DNA from: Gigaspora margarita
Taxonomy: Eukaryota > Glomeromycota > Glomeromycetes > Diversisporales > Gigasporaceae
Direction: 5' to 3'
NCBI GenBank assembly: GCA_009809945.1
Contig: WTPW01000023.1
Coordinates: forward strand, 1 to 64,000
DNA: 64,000 nt
Both the position numbers and the translations under genes were made by a program. A model generated the notes under the pieces. It made no database searches, was not told the origin of the DNA, and was given only the letters and a program-made list of their open reading frames with translations. Shown in pieces: positions 1-10,872 of this stretch; position 1 is the first letter of the stretch; each line of letters starts with the position of its first letter.

Positions 1-1488
1 CTGCTCAGGGTGGTCCGGGAGTGGCAGTAACCTTTCATCAAATGCTTTGATGATCTCTTCTTTGATTGCCTTGAGGGCCTCTTTGTCATTCTCATTTTTA
101 ATTTGGAGGAAGCCTCTGGCATATCGTAGCAACTCGAATACGGCTTTGGGTGTTAGCCTGTTAAAGTTGGTGTTTGAGAGATGTTGGCCAATCAACATAG
201 TTTTTAGCATGGAGTATATNGTGCTACGCGTCTTACGGTCTGTTAGGGTAATATTGTTTTCAGTCTTATATGCTTTAAGTGCCTCGTCGAACAGGCTAGT
301 ATACTCCTTTTGGTGTGCGGGCTTGGTTTTCAGATTCTGAGTAAATGTGGTAAAGAAGCGTGTGTCGTGGTGAACATACTTAAGCTGAATTGCTGCTGGG
401 AGTAAAAACTGAGATGGAATTGTGGCTAGTTTGTAACTGACGAATTTGAAGGTGCCCTCAGGTGTTTTGAGTGATGCTGCAATAGCGTCAAATGACCACT
501 CCTGGGTATTAAAGGGGGTATTACTTGGTTCTTCTCTTTTGCTCTGTACGGTGTCAGCCCATTCGGTAAAATCCATGGGTTCCGTAGTTGTTATGTTTGG
601 ACCTGCCTTTGCGATTTGACTATACAGTGGTTTGATGGTGCGTGGGGTAGTATCTAGTATTGTTTTGGTTGCTTTGTTTGGAAGTCTGGTTTGGGGAGAC
701 ACAATACGAGTCCGTTTTTTACTAGTANCGGCTGAGGTGGCTAAGATNNGCTGCTTTGGAGTATTGTGAATTATAGGTTGGGAAATCTGGTTGGTGGGCG
801 TCGTGGCCCTACCGGGTTGTGGTTCTGATTTTTCTANAATAGTGTTTGGAGCCTGAAGGTNCNTAAGCTNCTTTGGAGGTACTGTATTACTTNGGGTGTN
901 CACGTNTGCCACATTTCTATTAGTAGATACAGGTAGGGTGGTACTAGGTATTGTACTTTCTTTGTTGCTACCAATGGAGTCATTGTCTGTTTCTGTGTCC
1001 ATAAAGGAGTTATATGGGATCAGGAGGTCCTTATTGATGCTCGGGATTTTTGTGTACGGTTTCATTGCTGCCTCATAAGGCTGAATTAGGTTAGCAATAT
1101 CCTCACTTCGGGTTGTCTTGGGGGTTTTTGCATTAATGTTTACGGAGCCATCTTCCTGTTGCACCAGGTCGAACAGGACTAATTGGTTTGTGTCATTATG
1201 TTGGCATACCCAGTGGGCTGGGAACTTTACTAGATTTGGAATCTTTCCTAATTTAGTAATTGTGCTATAGAAGTAGTATTTGCCATTGTATTCGGGCATG
1301 TTGGGGATAGAGAAGATAACGGTGAATGTGAGTTTGGCCCAGTCGTTAATAGTAATTTTGATGAATTCTTTCATGTGTTCTGCTTCTAAGAGGGTAGTCT
1401 TCGTGTTAGTAGTAGTCTGCTTCGGTTGGGCTGACTTACGGGAGAAGAACCAAGAGCCAATAGCTAAGGAAGAGCCACTTGAGGACAT
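1..1488 (-). CDS. ORF1/Gag-like protein of a retroelement (tentative), 3' end cut by window edge
   Basis: The minus strand is open for 496 codons from an ATG at 1486-1488 to the left edge, with no stop; only scattered N bases (about 226-903) leave a few unknown residues. The N-terminus is rich in Ser (MSSSSGSSLAIGSWFFSRKS). Next comes a globular part with Trp and aromatic residues, then a Pro/Thr/Ser-rich low-complexity middle (roughly residues 190-300), then a helical Lys/Glu-rich part. I recognise no conserved domain. Base use is clearly GC-richer than the rest of the window, which suggests a recently arrived or multi-copy element rather than a host gene. A Gag or ORF1 protein would fit the length, the low-complexity middle and the setting among transposons, but that is inference. 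Plus-strand ORFs over the same bases are shadows. Confidence 0.6.
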   Translation of the reverse strand, partial: MSSSGSSLAIGSWFFSRKSAQPKQTTTNTKTTLLEAEHMKEFIKITINDWAKLTFTVIFSIPNMPEYNGKYYFYSTITKLGKIPNLVKFPAHWVCQHNDTNQLVLFDLVQQEDGSVNINAKTPKTTRSEDIANLIQPYEAAMKPYTKIPSINKDLLIPYNSFMDTETDNDSIGSNKESTIPSTTLPVSTNRNVAXVXTXSNTVPPKXLXXLQAPNTIXEKSEPQPGRATTPTNQISQPIIHNTPKQXILATSAXTSKKRTRIVSPQTRLPNKATKTILDTTPRTIKPLYSQIAKAGPNITTTEPMDFTEWADTVQSKREEPSNTPFNTQEWSFDAIAASLKTPEGTFKFVSYKLATIPSQFLLPAAIQLKYVHHDTRFFTTFTQNLKTKPAHQKEYTSLFDEALKAYKTENNITLTDRKTRSXIYSMLKTMLIGQHLSNTNFNRLTPKAVFELLRYARGFLQIKNENDKEALKAIKEEIIKAFDERLLPLPDHPEQ

Positions 1489-1790
1489 AGTTTCTAGTGT
1501 TGTTTTAGGTTCTGGTTTGGGTTTGTTGCTAGAGCTTTTTATGTTTTGGCTTAAGATAGGGGTAGTGCTGTGTGTTGTACTATTTGAAAACTGTCAGCCC
1601 TTGGGACCGTTACTGCCTTGTGGCAAGACAACTGTCTTGTTGCTTGTTTTTCGGTTAATCGCTACTAGTTGTCTAGGTTGTAAACTTTTAATAAATATTG
1701 CACCTCTTTTAGGCTAACCTTTAGGTGCCCAACGAGTTTACTTAGTGGCCGAAAGTCACTTTACTTAATAAAATTTAGAGATATTGTCGC
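1489..1790 (-). other. Probable 5' untranslated/promoter part of the retroelement
   Basis: This stretch lies directly upstream of the minus-strand ORF and shares its higher GC content. The change to very AT-rich DNA at about 1740-1790 probably marks the element's 5' boundary. I could not identify an LTR or target-site duplication. Confidence 0.3.
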
Positions 1791-2015
1791 GAAAAATTTT
1801 TTTCTTTTTTGTTCTTCTTTTGGTAAAAAGGATCTATGGGTGAGAGTTTTTCCCAATGCAATTTAGTTCTCAATCTGGAAAAGAAGTTGTGAATAGAACT
1901 TTCAAATCTTTTAAAACTAAGTTTGATATATTAGAAAGTTTAAATATTGTAGCAGTTTCACTTTTTGCAAAATTTAAAAATGATGTAAATATATTTAATA
2001 TTTTGAAGGAATCTA

Positions 2016-2567
2016 TTTGTCACACCCTGTAATGCACTTATTTGTCACAGGTTTATTTATAACTCAAAATTTTACTAAGATAATACCTATTGCATTTTTA
2101 ACAAAAAATAATCCTCTTAGATAAACTAGTCCTAAAGGGATTTTGCAAGCATCCAGGACTAACCTTGACTAACTAATATAATGGAGGATTGTACTGGTGA
2201 TACAAGTAGGATTGGCAGGTGAAGCAGGAACCAGAGGGTTTAAATAGGCAATACTAGTATGCAGGTTGCAGGTATGGCAGCTAGTGTAGAACCTTTGGGG
2301 GCTACTTAAATAGGCAACCAAAAGTTGCAGGTGTGGCTAATTGTACCCTCATCAATGTAACAAATGTCAGGTGCCCAAAGAGGTGCACTTGATCCGTTTT
2401 CTTGAATAAAAGCCTTTCCCCAAAGTGAAAACTTTGACACAAAAAAAAAAAAACAAATAATCCTCTCACAATTCTGTATTAACCTTGATTTTAACCCTAA
2501 TTTAACTTTACTTTAATATTAATATGGTCTTGGTTGTAACAAATAAATGTGTACAGGGTGTAACAAA
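2016..2567. mobile_element. TA-flanked MITE (Tc1/mariner-like ends) inserted in the alpha-kinase gene
   Basis: The left end TTTGTCACACCCTGTA (2016 on) is the near reverse complement of the right end ending in CAGGGTGTAACAAA (2554-2567). A second inverted block (TTATTTGTCACA against TGTTACAAATAA) extends the terminal repeat to about 35 bp. TA flanks both ends (2014-2015 and 2568-2569). No transposase ORF is present, so it is non-autonomous. It carries another insertion at 2118-2455. Confidence 0.75.
2118..2455 (+). mobile_element. Poly(A)-tailed retroposon nested in the MITE
   Basis: A 338-bp unit ends in AATAAA (2405-2410) followed by a poly(A) tract (2441-2453). It is bracketed by an 11-bp direct repeat AATAATCCTCT at 2107-2117 and 2456-2466. 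This is the signature of target-primed reverse transcription. I see no clear tRNA-type A and B boxes, so it may be a 5'-truncated LINE end, a SINE of other origin or a retroposed transcript. Confidence 0.7.
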
Positions 2568-5150
2568 TATATTTATTCTAATATTTTAATCAAATATAAA
2601 TAAATTTTTAATTAATATAAATTTTTTATAGTTAAATTTAGATTTAGATACCAAATATTATATTGGTGATTTTCAAGGAGTTATACTTGATCCGTCTATA
2701 TATAAACTAGTTTCAGATTTAGAAAATAAAAGAACTTCAAAAATTCATTTATATATGAGGTAAAATTTTTATAAATTAAATTAAATAATATAAAATTTTA
2801 AAAATTTTAAATTAAAATAACTATTATAATTTTATTAATTAATAATTAGCCAAAGGATCAATCAAAAATTTAGAACCAAGTTCTGAAAACAAAAGAAAGG
2901 CAAATTTAAAGGATTTGTTTCAAGTTTATTTTAATAGATCTTATAAAAAACAAGCAAAAATGGTAATCTATTTATTTTATACAAAGATTTTTTATACTTT
3001 ATTAAATTAGTTAACAATATAATTTCATTTTTAAACCTTAATTTAGATAATTTTGTTGCTTATAGTTTAGACAAGTTTACAAATAAAACTTAATCAAATT
3101 CAAAATTCAAATGATTCTCATTCAACTTTTACTGATAAATTTTTGGATAATAATCTTAATACAATAATTCCTTTTATTGCAATAAAAGCTAAAAATCTAC
3201 AATCTGTAAGTATATAGAATAGAAACAATAAAAATAAAACAATTTATTAGATAAATTTGTCTCATTTTTATTGAGTTTCTTACATATAATTTTATTTAAA
3301 TATTTCTATTTATTGTTTAACAAAATTTAATTTAATTTATAAAAAACAAAAATAATTCAAGATAAATTACTTAGACTAGGAAGTGGACCAAATGTATATA
3401 TATAAAATTAATTATTTATATGATATAAAAACAAAATAATATATAAAATAATATATAAAGATATTATTTTAAATTTTGGTTTAACTAAAATTTGTACTTA
3501 TACTGTTAGAAATTATTTTATAATTATATAGTAATATTATTAAAAATTATTCTTTTATTTATTAATTAATATAGTAGTTGAAATTGATTAAACCAAGTTT
3601 ATTGTTGAAGTTTATGATATTAACAATGAAAATTTTAAATATCTTGGATATATTATTTTAAAAATTGATAAAAAAAGAGTTTTCTAGAAGTAAATATTAT
3701 TTTAAAATATTTATTATATTTACTAAAGTTAAAATTACAAATTTTAATTAAAAGTATAAAATTTTTTATTATTAAAACTAATTCTAATTTTTAATCTATT
3801 AAAATTTTAAAAAATATATTAGGTAGAATGTGTAAAGCATTTAAAGCAACTATTGAAGAAAATGCAACATCATCAAATTTTCTAATAAAAAAAAAAAATT
3901 TGGTTGTCAAACAATATATTATAGATATATATAATATTGAACAATATTATCGAAGAGATATTATCACACTTGAAACAGCAAATTTATATTTTAAAAAATT
4001 TAACAAAATTAAGTTGAAAACAGATTTAATAATTCAAAAGATTATAGGTAAATAAAATTTTAATTAAGTATTATATTATAAATAGAAACTACTATTGTTA
4101 CCTTTTTTTTTTGCTCTTTGACCCTAATCTTAAACTTTGTAACAAATAAACTTAAAGATATATAAGCTTTATTGTTTATTATAATTATATAAGCTTTATT
4201 GTTTAATATAATTATATAGTTAAAATTAGAATTAGAGTAAATGACTTACTAATAGTAGGATTAGAATCATATTAAAAAAGATAGCAATTGCAAAAATAAG
4301 GAGTAGCAATAGTAATTCCTTATATTATTATTTTAATATAATTAATTAAATAATTATTTAGTTTTGTTCAAACATTTCTGTTACAATTAACTGATTTATT
4401 TTTGTCAACACCATTTTATACTATTGAAGAGTTTTTGGAAGGTTCTTTTCATAAATATAATGGAAATAATGGTTATAAAACTGCTATTTCTGATAAATTT
4501 AGTTGGATTCAAACCTTTCTTATTTTACTTATATATATTCAAAAAAAGGTATTGTAGTTGATATGCAAGAAATTAATTATTTTTTTATGGATTCTCAGCT
4601 TCATACTTCAAATGAGGCTAATAAAATACAATTTTCTATTGGTAATAGAAATCAAGAAGGTATTGATAATTTTTTTTAAAACACATACTTTGCAATAATT
4701 TTGCAAAGCATTAAAATTAGAAAAACATCAACCAAATAAGCAATAAATTTTTGCTTATTATAATTTTTGAATAGTATAAAATACATTTATAGTTTTAATA
4801 TTATATCTATAATGTATTTTAATAGTATTAATCTTTTTTTATAATCATTTAAATTGTGCATTAATTATGTAATTAAATAAAGATTTACTAAATATTTTTT
4901 ATAATATTGCTAATAAATATTAATGGATAGGATTTATCTATCTAAATTTAGTACACAGTACTAAATTATGACATACTTTAAGCCTGATTATCTGCTAATT
5001 TTAATTATTATTATGATTTTAATAACTATTTATAATTTGTTAGATATGGGGCATTATTTCTAAAAAGTTTGATATCTTTAAGTCGTATTGTTGATTTTAT
5101 ATAATTTTTTTTCTAAAAGGTTCTTTTTTTAGAAAAAATTTTTGTGCTAA

Positions 5151-5677
5151 GGGGGCATCCATAAATAACGTTATGTACCCCTACATAGTAGCTCTTGACC
5201 CCCCTCTACTATATAAAAAAAATTTTAAAAATCCATATGTTTATATATAAAATTTTACAAAAACTTGAATATATTATGACACAGCGATCCTTTCTGGATG
5301 ATTTTGGTACCATTCGATTCGTCTCTATGAGACGAATCGAATGGTACCAAAAGCATTTCATTTGGACCACTAGATCACGGTTTATTAACGAAATACTATT
5401 GATTTTATAGTAATTTTATAAGAAAACATAATAACCAATAGTATTTCGTTAATAAACGTGATCCAGTGATCCAAATCAAATGATTTTGGTATCATTCGGA
5501 TCCTCTCCTCGAGAAGATTCGAATGGTACCAAACTCATCCAATTTAGACAACTGGATCAAGTTTTAGACAAATTTTTATAAAAAAATTGCTTATGTTGGA
5601 GGGGACCCCCCTACATATTGGAAAATCGTTATATTTTGGGGGACCCCCAAATATAACGTAATTTATAGATGCCCCCT
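5151..5677. mobile_element. Harbinger-like foldback MITE with nested hairpins
   Basis: The ends read GGGGGCATCCATAAATAACG and its inverted counterpart TTATAGATGCCCCC, flanked by TAA on both sides (5148-5150 and 5678-5680). A TAA/TWA duplication is typical of PIF/Harbinger elements. Inside, 5302-5352 is a perfect hairpin with 24-nt arms and a 3-nt loop. A diverged copy of this hairpin lies at 5482-5532 in a larger inverted repeat (GTATTTCGTTAATAAAC around 5436-5457 against its partner near 5380-5396). No credible protein is encoded; the 71-codon ORF here lies within the inverted repeat. Confidence 0.7.
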
Positions 5678-5680
5678 AAG

Positions 5681-6342
5681 CTACAATTTAAAAATTACTA
5701 GTAATTTTATAATAAAATACAGACAGAAATGTACTAAACTTAGTATGGTCAAGATTACACAAAAATTAAGGTTATTAAAAAATTTTTTTCTTAATAATTT
5801 TATTATTTATATAAAAAATTTTGTTCAACAATTATTGAAGATTTATCAGATTTTTGTATATAAGAAAAATTATATTTTTTTATTTTTTGGATTTTTTATG
5901 CATTTTGTAAAACAAACTAAAGTTAGTACAAAACAGTAAATCCAAACTATTAAGAATTTTATTAAAATATAAAAATGGTTTATAATAAAAATCCAAGTCT
6001 TTTACTAAACATATCTATACTCCAAAAACTCTTTGCAAGCTTTAATTCTAATCTAAATACTAGCTTTAACAAAAAAATTTAAATTAATATTTTTCTGTAT
6101 ACAAAACAGAAAGTTTAAAAAAATACAATAAAAATATATAATAGATATAAAATACTATAGGTATATTTTATATTAATTAAAATATTAAATACAAAATTTA
6201 TAAAAAATATTGTTAAATATCACAGGTTAGTATAATACAGATTAATAAAATTGACAAATTATGTCACAGAATCTTGTATAACAAAAATAAGCAAAAAATA
6301 AAAAAATTACAAAAAAAATCCAAAATTTCAATTATTTTGAAA
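5681..6342. other. AT-rich stretch without a recognisable gene
   Basis: Very AT-rich sequence. A 64-codon ORF (5745-5939) of Phe/Ile/Lys-rich composition is expected by chance here and shows no motif. Confidence 0.4.
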
Positions 6343-7362
6343 TAGAGGTTGGAACCAGTTTTATTTTTACAATTTGGATTTAATTTTTTAACTTCAACTT
6401 AAACCAGTTTAACCCGACTTTAAATAAACCCAGGTAATAGAGGTTGGAACCAGGTTTAAAAATTTGGGTTTATCACATCAAAATTTGGGTTTATCACACA
6501 AAATTCGGGTTTATCACATAAATTATTAGTAATTGATGTGATAAACCTGAATTTTTGTGTGATAAACCCAAATTTTGATGTGATAAACCCGAATTTTTAA
6601 AACCAGTTCCAACCTCTACCAGGTAATTCAGTTTTGCAATTTTAGTAAACTCATAAAACTGAATCAACCCGAATTTAAAAAAACTGGCTTTTATGGTTGT
6701 AATAAACTAGTAGGTAGAATGTCTAAATGTCTGTGCTTAGGGTAGCTAGATACGTCATAAATCAGAATAAATTGGTCATGCAACTAAAATTCAGCAGATC
6801 TAAACAGAAGGGATTGAAATTGATAAATTTTGCTAATAATCCAATAATCCACGCACTAAATAAAATTGCCAAACGCCAATTTTGCTATAATTTAATTAGT
6901 TATTATTATTGATAAATGTGGCCTAAACTTTGGCCAAAATTGAATTCTAGTATCTAAATAAATGCATTTTTAAACTTAAGGCAATCTGTTGATAGCAATA
7001 GAGAATAGTTTATGTATTCTCATTCCATCATATGATATTACATATCTCAGGATAATACAAATACCAAATCCGGTATGCTTATACACAGTAATAGTATACT
7101 ACACCAGCAAATTAAATGCAAGATTGGTGAACTCGCCATTCTAGATAGCAGTAAACTATACACTCTGCATGGCTATGTTTCTGGTATTCGATTTTTCTGT
7201 TTTATTAAATTCAATAAATCCAGTTTTATTAAATCTGATTTTTTAGTTTTATTCATTTTATTAAATTTGATAAATTTGGTTTTATTAAATCTGAATATAA
7301 AATATTTGAATCAGGTTGAACTGGTTTTAAATTCAGATGCAACAATTCGGTTCCAACCTCTA
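6343..7362. mobile_element. hAT-like element, outer copy with inverted ends
   Basis: The left end TAGAGGTTGGAACCAG (6343 on) is inverted at the right as CGGTTCCAACCTCTA (7348-7362). I do not find matching 8-bp flanks, so the outer boundaries may be chimeric or decayed. The interior has no convincing coding sequence; the ORFs at 6727-6912 and 7075-7380 show no domain. Confidence 0.45.
6438..6618. mobile_element. 181-bp hAT-like palindromic MITE nested in the outer copy
   Basis: The whole unit is a near-perfect inverted repeat starting TAGAGGTTGGAACC and ending GGTTCCAACCTCTA. An 8-bp direct duplication CCAGGTAA flanks it at 6430-6437 and 6619-6626. Eight-base duplications and these ends indicate hAT-type mobilisation. 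It shares its ends with the element it sits in. Confidence 0.85.
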
Positions 7363-7365
7363 GCT

Positions 7366-7620
7366 CAAATTACTTACTAAATCTTCGCTTAAATTATTTT
7401 TATTATATAATTTGCTAACCTTTGCTCAAATAATTTACTAAACTATTACTCAAATTTATTTATTAAATCTTCACTTAAGTAATTTTTCTATATAACATAC
7501 TAAACCTTTGCTCAAATTACTTACTAAACATTTGCTTATTAAACCTTTGCTCAAATTACTTATCAAATCTTTGACCAAATTATACTTTTATATAACTTGC
7601 TAAACCTTCGCTTACTGTAT
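7366..7620. repeat. Degenerate tandem repeat (TTACTAAACCTTTGCTCAAA type)
   Basis: The motif TTACTAAACCTTTGCTCAAA and variants recur at irregular spacing, interspersed with TATATAACTTGCTAAACC. A related array resumes at 8853-8990 (ACTTATTAAACTTTCGCTT), so one array may have been split by later insertions. Confidence 0.5.
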
Positions 7621-8318
7621 AAGCACAAAATAATGGGCCAGGCATTAGTTCAAAATCTGGGTACTCCCAAAATAGCATATAGTGTCTCAAATTAGCACCC
7701 ATGCGCGTCCCGAATTAACATGCACCTGATATAACCGGTAATTGATTAGTGCATCAATTCAACTGCATCATTGAACTGGGCCATAAAAACTTAGTATTTA
7801 CAGCTGTTCTTATCTATATAGTAAAAAATTTACCGAATGGGAATTTTGCCGCTTCAATAAGTTTTTGATTTTGGTAATGAGTGATTACGCAATATTTTGT
7901 TATTAATATGAGTAATAAGGTCAAATAAAATTCGAGACAATCATTTATGTGAGATTGGATGATTATTAAAGAATAAAAGTGACTATTTAATCAGAAATTA
8001 TAAGCCCAATTATGAATTTCTTATGAGTCGCTTATGAATTTTTGTATGCATATAACTAAGTTGACTATAAATGTCTGTACGTATGCACCTGATTTCTATA
8101 TGATTTGATCACTTTGTTACCATTATAATTTTTAATTATATATTTATATAATAATATTATAAAAACAAATTGATAACATTAAAGCAACTTTGAATCGATA
8201 AATTTAATAATTATAAGATTCAAATAATGGTTTAAAAGTAGGCAAAATCTATATAAGCATTTTATTTATAATAAATGCAGTAAGATTTATAAGAAATGAT
8301 TATTATTTTAACGAGAAA

Positions 8319-8580
8319 TTAGGCCATTTGAATTTATAATTTCGTTTAACGTTCCCTTAAGAAGCTTAAGCGTGGTGGGGGGAGGGGGGTCAAATTAAAC
8401 AAACATATTAAAATTGCAAAAAATAAACACATTATTATTGGTCGACTTATAAGTACGTGACTTATTGGAATCCTAAGACGAGATGAGCGTTCTGATTGGC
8501 CTGTTTAATTCTAGGGGGGAGCTCTTAGAGCTGGTGGGGGGGAGAACGTTAAACGAAATTGTAATTTCGAACAGCCTTAT
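8319..8580. mobile_element. MITE with long terminal inverted repeats
   Basis: The left end (about 8319-8352), including AATTTCGTTTAACGTTC, is the inverted partner of GAACGTTAAACGAAATT at 8544-8560 and on to about 8580. About 36 bp match with a few differences. G-rich runs (8376-8390 and 8513-8543) lie just inside the ends. No ORF. Confidence 0.6.
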
Positions 8581-8699
8581 ATTCCTAATGATGATTTTTA
8601 AGGTTTTATTGTGGTGTGAAATAAATATCTAATGCCGTCATACAGTAACTTTATAGGGCTACTGGTAAGTTGCTGTGTGACAGGTCCTTTTTTTTTTAG

Positions 8700-8853
8700 G
8701 TCTTATTATGCACGCGTTATTTTAAAAATATTTGGCTCCGAAAATCAGTTCTTATTTCGAAATAACGCACATGACATGCGCGCGTACTCAAAATAACGCG
8801 CCGATCAATCCATTAACGCGCAGGGAGCGTTATTTCGCGTTTATACGGTAAAT
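8700..8853. mobile_element. Truncated relic of the CCGTATTTACGCG MITE family
   Basis: The right end GCGTTATTTCGCGTTTATAC followed by GGTA matches the terminal repeat of the full copy at 54084-54338, and the interior repeats the AATAACGCG words. The matching left end is absent, so this copy is 5'-truncated. Confidence 0.5.
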
Positions 8854-9054
8854 TATTTTTTTTATATAACTTATTAAACTTTCGCTTAAATTATTTTTTA
8901 TAAAACTTATTAATTTTCGCTAAATTATTTTTTATATAACTTATTAAACTTTCACTTAGATTTTTTTTTATATACATAGCTTAACAATGATTACTTAAGG
9001 TATCTTATATATTAAAGTTCGTCAATTTTTTTATCCATAACTTTAGTAATAGCC

Positions 9055-9167
9055 TTATTCGTGCTAGTTGAGTATTCATTCACAGTTCTTTAATTGAAGA
9101 AAAATCCGAAGAACAAGTTGAAGAAGAACAAAAGAAAAAATTTGCTAAAAGATGGGGATGTCTTTAA
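9055..9167 (+). pseudogene. Possible terminal exon of an unknown gene
   Basis: A short open stretch ending at 9165-9167 reads EKSEEQVEEEQKKKFAKRWG then CL and a stop. The charged, helix-forming composition looks coding in this AT-rich region, but no upstream exon or family can be assigned. Confidence 0.2.
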
Positions 9168-9656
9168 ACGGCTACAATTTGACGTTATCTGATGTGAAAT
9201 TTTAGGCATATTAAGCATAAGACGATATTAGAAGTATCGATTAACAATAAAATAATTTATAACAAGTAAGATCATATAAATAAGTTGTATTCGAATATTA
9301 GATAATAAATATGTCTTTTCATTTTATCAAAATAAGATTTATGAATTTTAATTACGAAACCCCTTATTACGATAACATTATATGATATATATCATCAAAA
9401 AAAGTTTGCTTATTTTATTTACGGATAACTCCTATTTCATTTTCAGATCTCGAAATTTCAATACGGAAATAGGACTTTTCGAACTCCCATTTATTTTCCA
9501 AATAAATTAACTCCATTAGTCAAAGTTAAAATTTAACTGACTACATCAGTATAAATTTACATGCGACATGCTGTGTTCATTAATTACGTAAAGGTAATTT
9601 ATAAGATTCTTTTTTTTTTTTTTTTGAATCAGCTTACCAAATTTCTTTTTTTCTAA

Positions 9657-10645
9657 ATGTCTCAAATTCCCACAGGTGGTAACGTTCATTCAAATGAAGA
9701 AATATTAATGTTCAATCAAGTGAAAGCAGGTGGATACAATATAAACGCTACAATAACGGCGACATATTTATCATTGATATGTCTAAAGCTGATCATAGCC
9801 AACTTGTTGCGTTTGTGATCATGTTATTTGGTGCCTATAATGATGGTTTAACGACTCCTAATGAACCAATGATTATCAGTGGTGATACTCGTAAGAGAAT
9901 TATTCTCCATTCATTTTATTTATTTGATTATAATAAGTTATAGCGTGTCTTTTTATCTTTTTCTTAGTTCATTATAGTCCAGATGGATGTGGGGCGAAAA
10001 TTTTTCCAGATGTTGCAATAATACCAAATAAGAATCACATTCCTGACCCCACAGTTCCCCATCCAGGTCCTCCTCCAAGTGATGTATCCGTATGTTGAAT
10101 TTAATTTATTTGCATATTAGTCACACAAAATTAATTTTTCGTTTTGCATAACCTGTTGTTTCAAAATTCCAGTCGGCGGGTCAGATTTTTTTTTTTTAAA
10201 AAAAAAAACTTTGCGTGGCCTAAATTAATTCATGTTCACATCTAAGGTCATGCAAAGTTAATTCTTCGGTTTGCATAACATGGAATCAGAAAATAATCTT
10301 TTCGGGCCTATCGGGTAATTTCAAAAAATTAAGGGCATTGTCATTTTTTAGTTTTTGTGATTAAGATCTTTTCTTAAATTTTTATAGTGGGACTTTGGAA
10401 CTATTCCAGAAAATACCGTAAATGTTCCTGGCCATACCATACCCACTACTGGATGTACTGGACCAGGTCTTACTAATTACACTGCAAAAATTCTAATTAG
10501 AGAAATTTTTTATAATCCGACAAATCCAGTTCCTGCTGTATACACACCTGTGATTCCTGCTGCACTCAATATAGATCCTGATGCGAGCATTGACATTGAT
10601 CTTTATTTAATTCAACAAAGGGTCCTGAGCATGCAAAAACAATAA
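9657..10645 (+). CDS. Uma2/restriction-endonuclease-like family protein, spliced, probably lacking its catalytic core
   Basis: The exons read smoothly across canonical introns 9891-9967 (GTAAGA..TTAG) and 10090-10387 (GTATGT..ATAG). The segment before 9890 ends GDIFIIDMSKADHSQL.. and FGAYNDGLTTPNEPMI. Exon 9968-10089 reads HYSPDGCGAKIFPDVAIIPN and DPTVPHPGPPPSDVS. Exon 10388-10645 ends VLSMQKQ. An ATG lies at 9657, but the frame from it must shift before about 9727, so the 5' structure (another intron or a frameshift) is unresolved. The order IDM..HG/SQLV, then PDVAI, then PHPGPPPSD is what I know from fungal proteins annotated as Uma2-type nuclease-like. The segment that normally follows PPPSD, with the PD-(D/E)XK Glu and Lys, is missing and an intron sits there. 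It may be an inactive derivative or a decaying copy. Confidence 0.5.
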
Positions 10646-10872
10646 TTCATAACGATATGTTCTAAAAATTTACCTTATTCAGAATAAAATTTTCTAAACT
10701 TTGTGTAAAGCTTTCCAAATGCTACTTGATTAAATTGATAATTTTGTCTTTATTTTAACTTTGCATGATCGTAGAACCAAACTTAAATTTGATTCAGTAG
10801 TTATTAAAAAAATTTTCGGTCATATTTTAAAAAAAAAAATATATAATATTAATCTTACTCATACGTAAATCA

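Larger units (their letters stand above)
1856..4746 (+). pseudogene. Alpha-type protein kinase (MHCK/eEF2K fold) gene, spliced and broken
   Basis: Several short exons joined by AT-rich introns read as an alpha-kinase. Pieces in order: 1856-2013, reading MQFSSQSGKEVVNRTF and on; about 2633-2758, with YIGDFQGVILDPS; about 2850-2959; 3340-3400, with LGSGPNVYI; 3570-3685; 3822-4048, with GRMCKAFKATIE then LVVKQYI, like the glycine-rich N-lobe and ATP-binding Lys; and 4365-4746. The last exon has STPFYTIEEFLEGSFHKYNG, a shifted frame reading GIVVDMQEINYFF, and a C-terminal CKALKLEKHQ. These match the conserved EGxFxKYNxNxG and VVDLQG segments of the family. Damage: a one-base frameshift near 4517, an in-frame stop near 4710, a stop near 3583, and a transposon at 2016-2567. 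Likely non-functional. Confidence 0.65.

Noticed and set aside
47..1717. Plus-strand ORFs of 97, 60 and 145 codons
   Set aside because: They lie opposite the continuous minus-strand ORF or its leader and show no motif; shadows.
7075..7380. 101-codon ORF
   Set aside because: Lies inside the outer hAT-like element and ends in its terminal repeat; the Leu/Asn/Phe repeats reflect TTAAAT-type low complexity.
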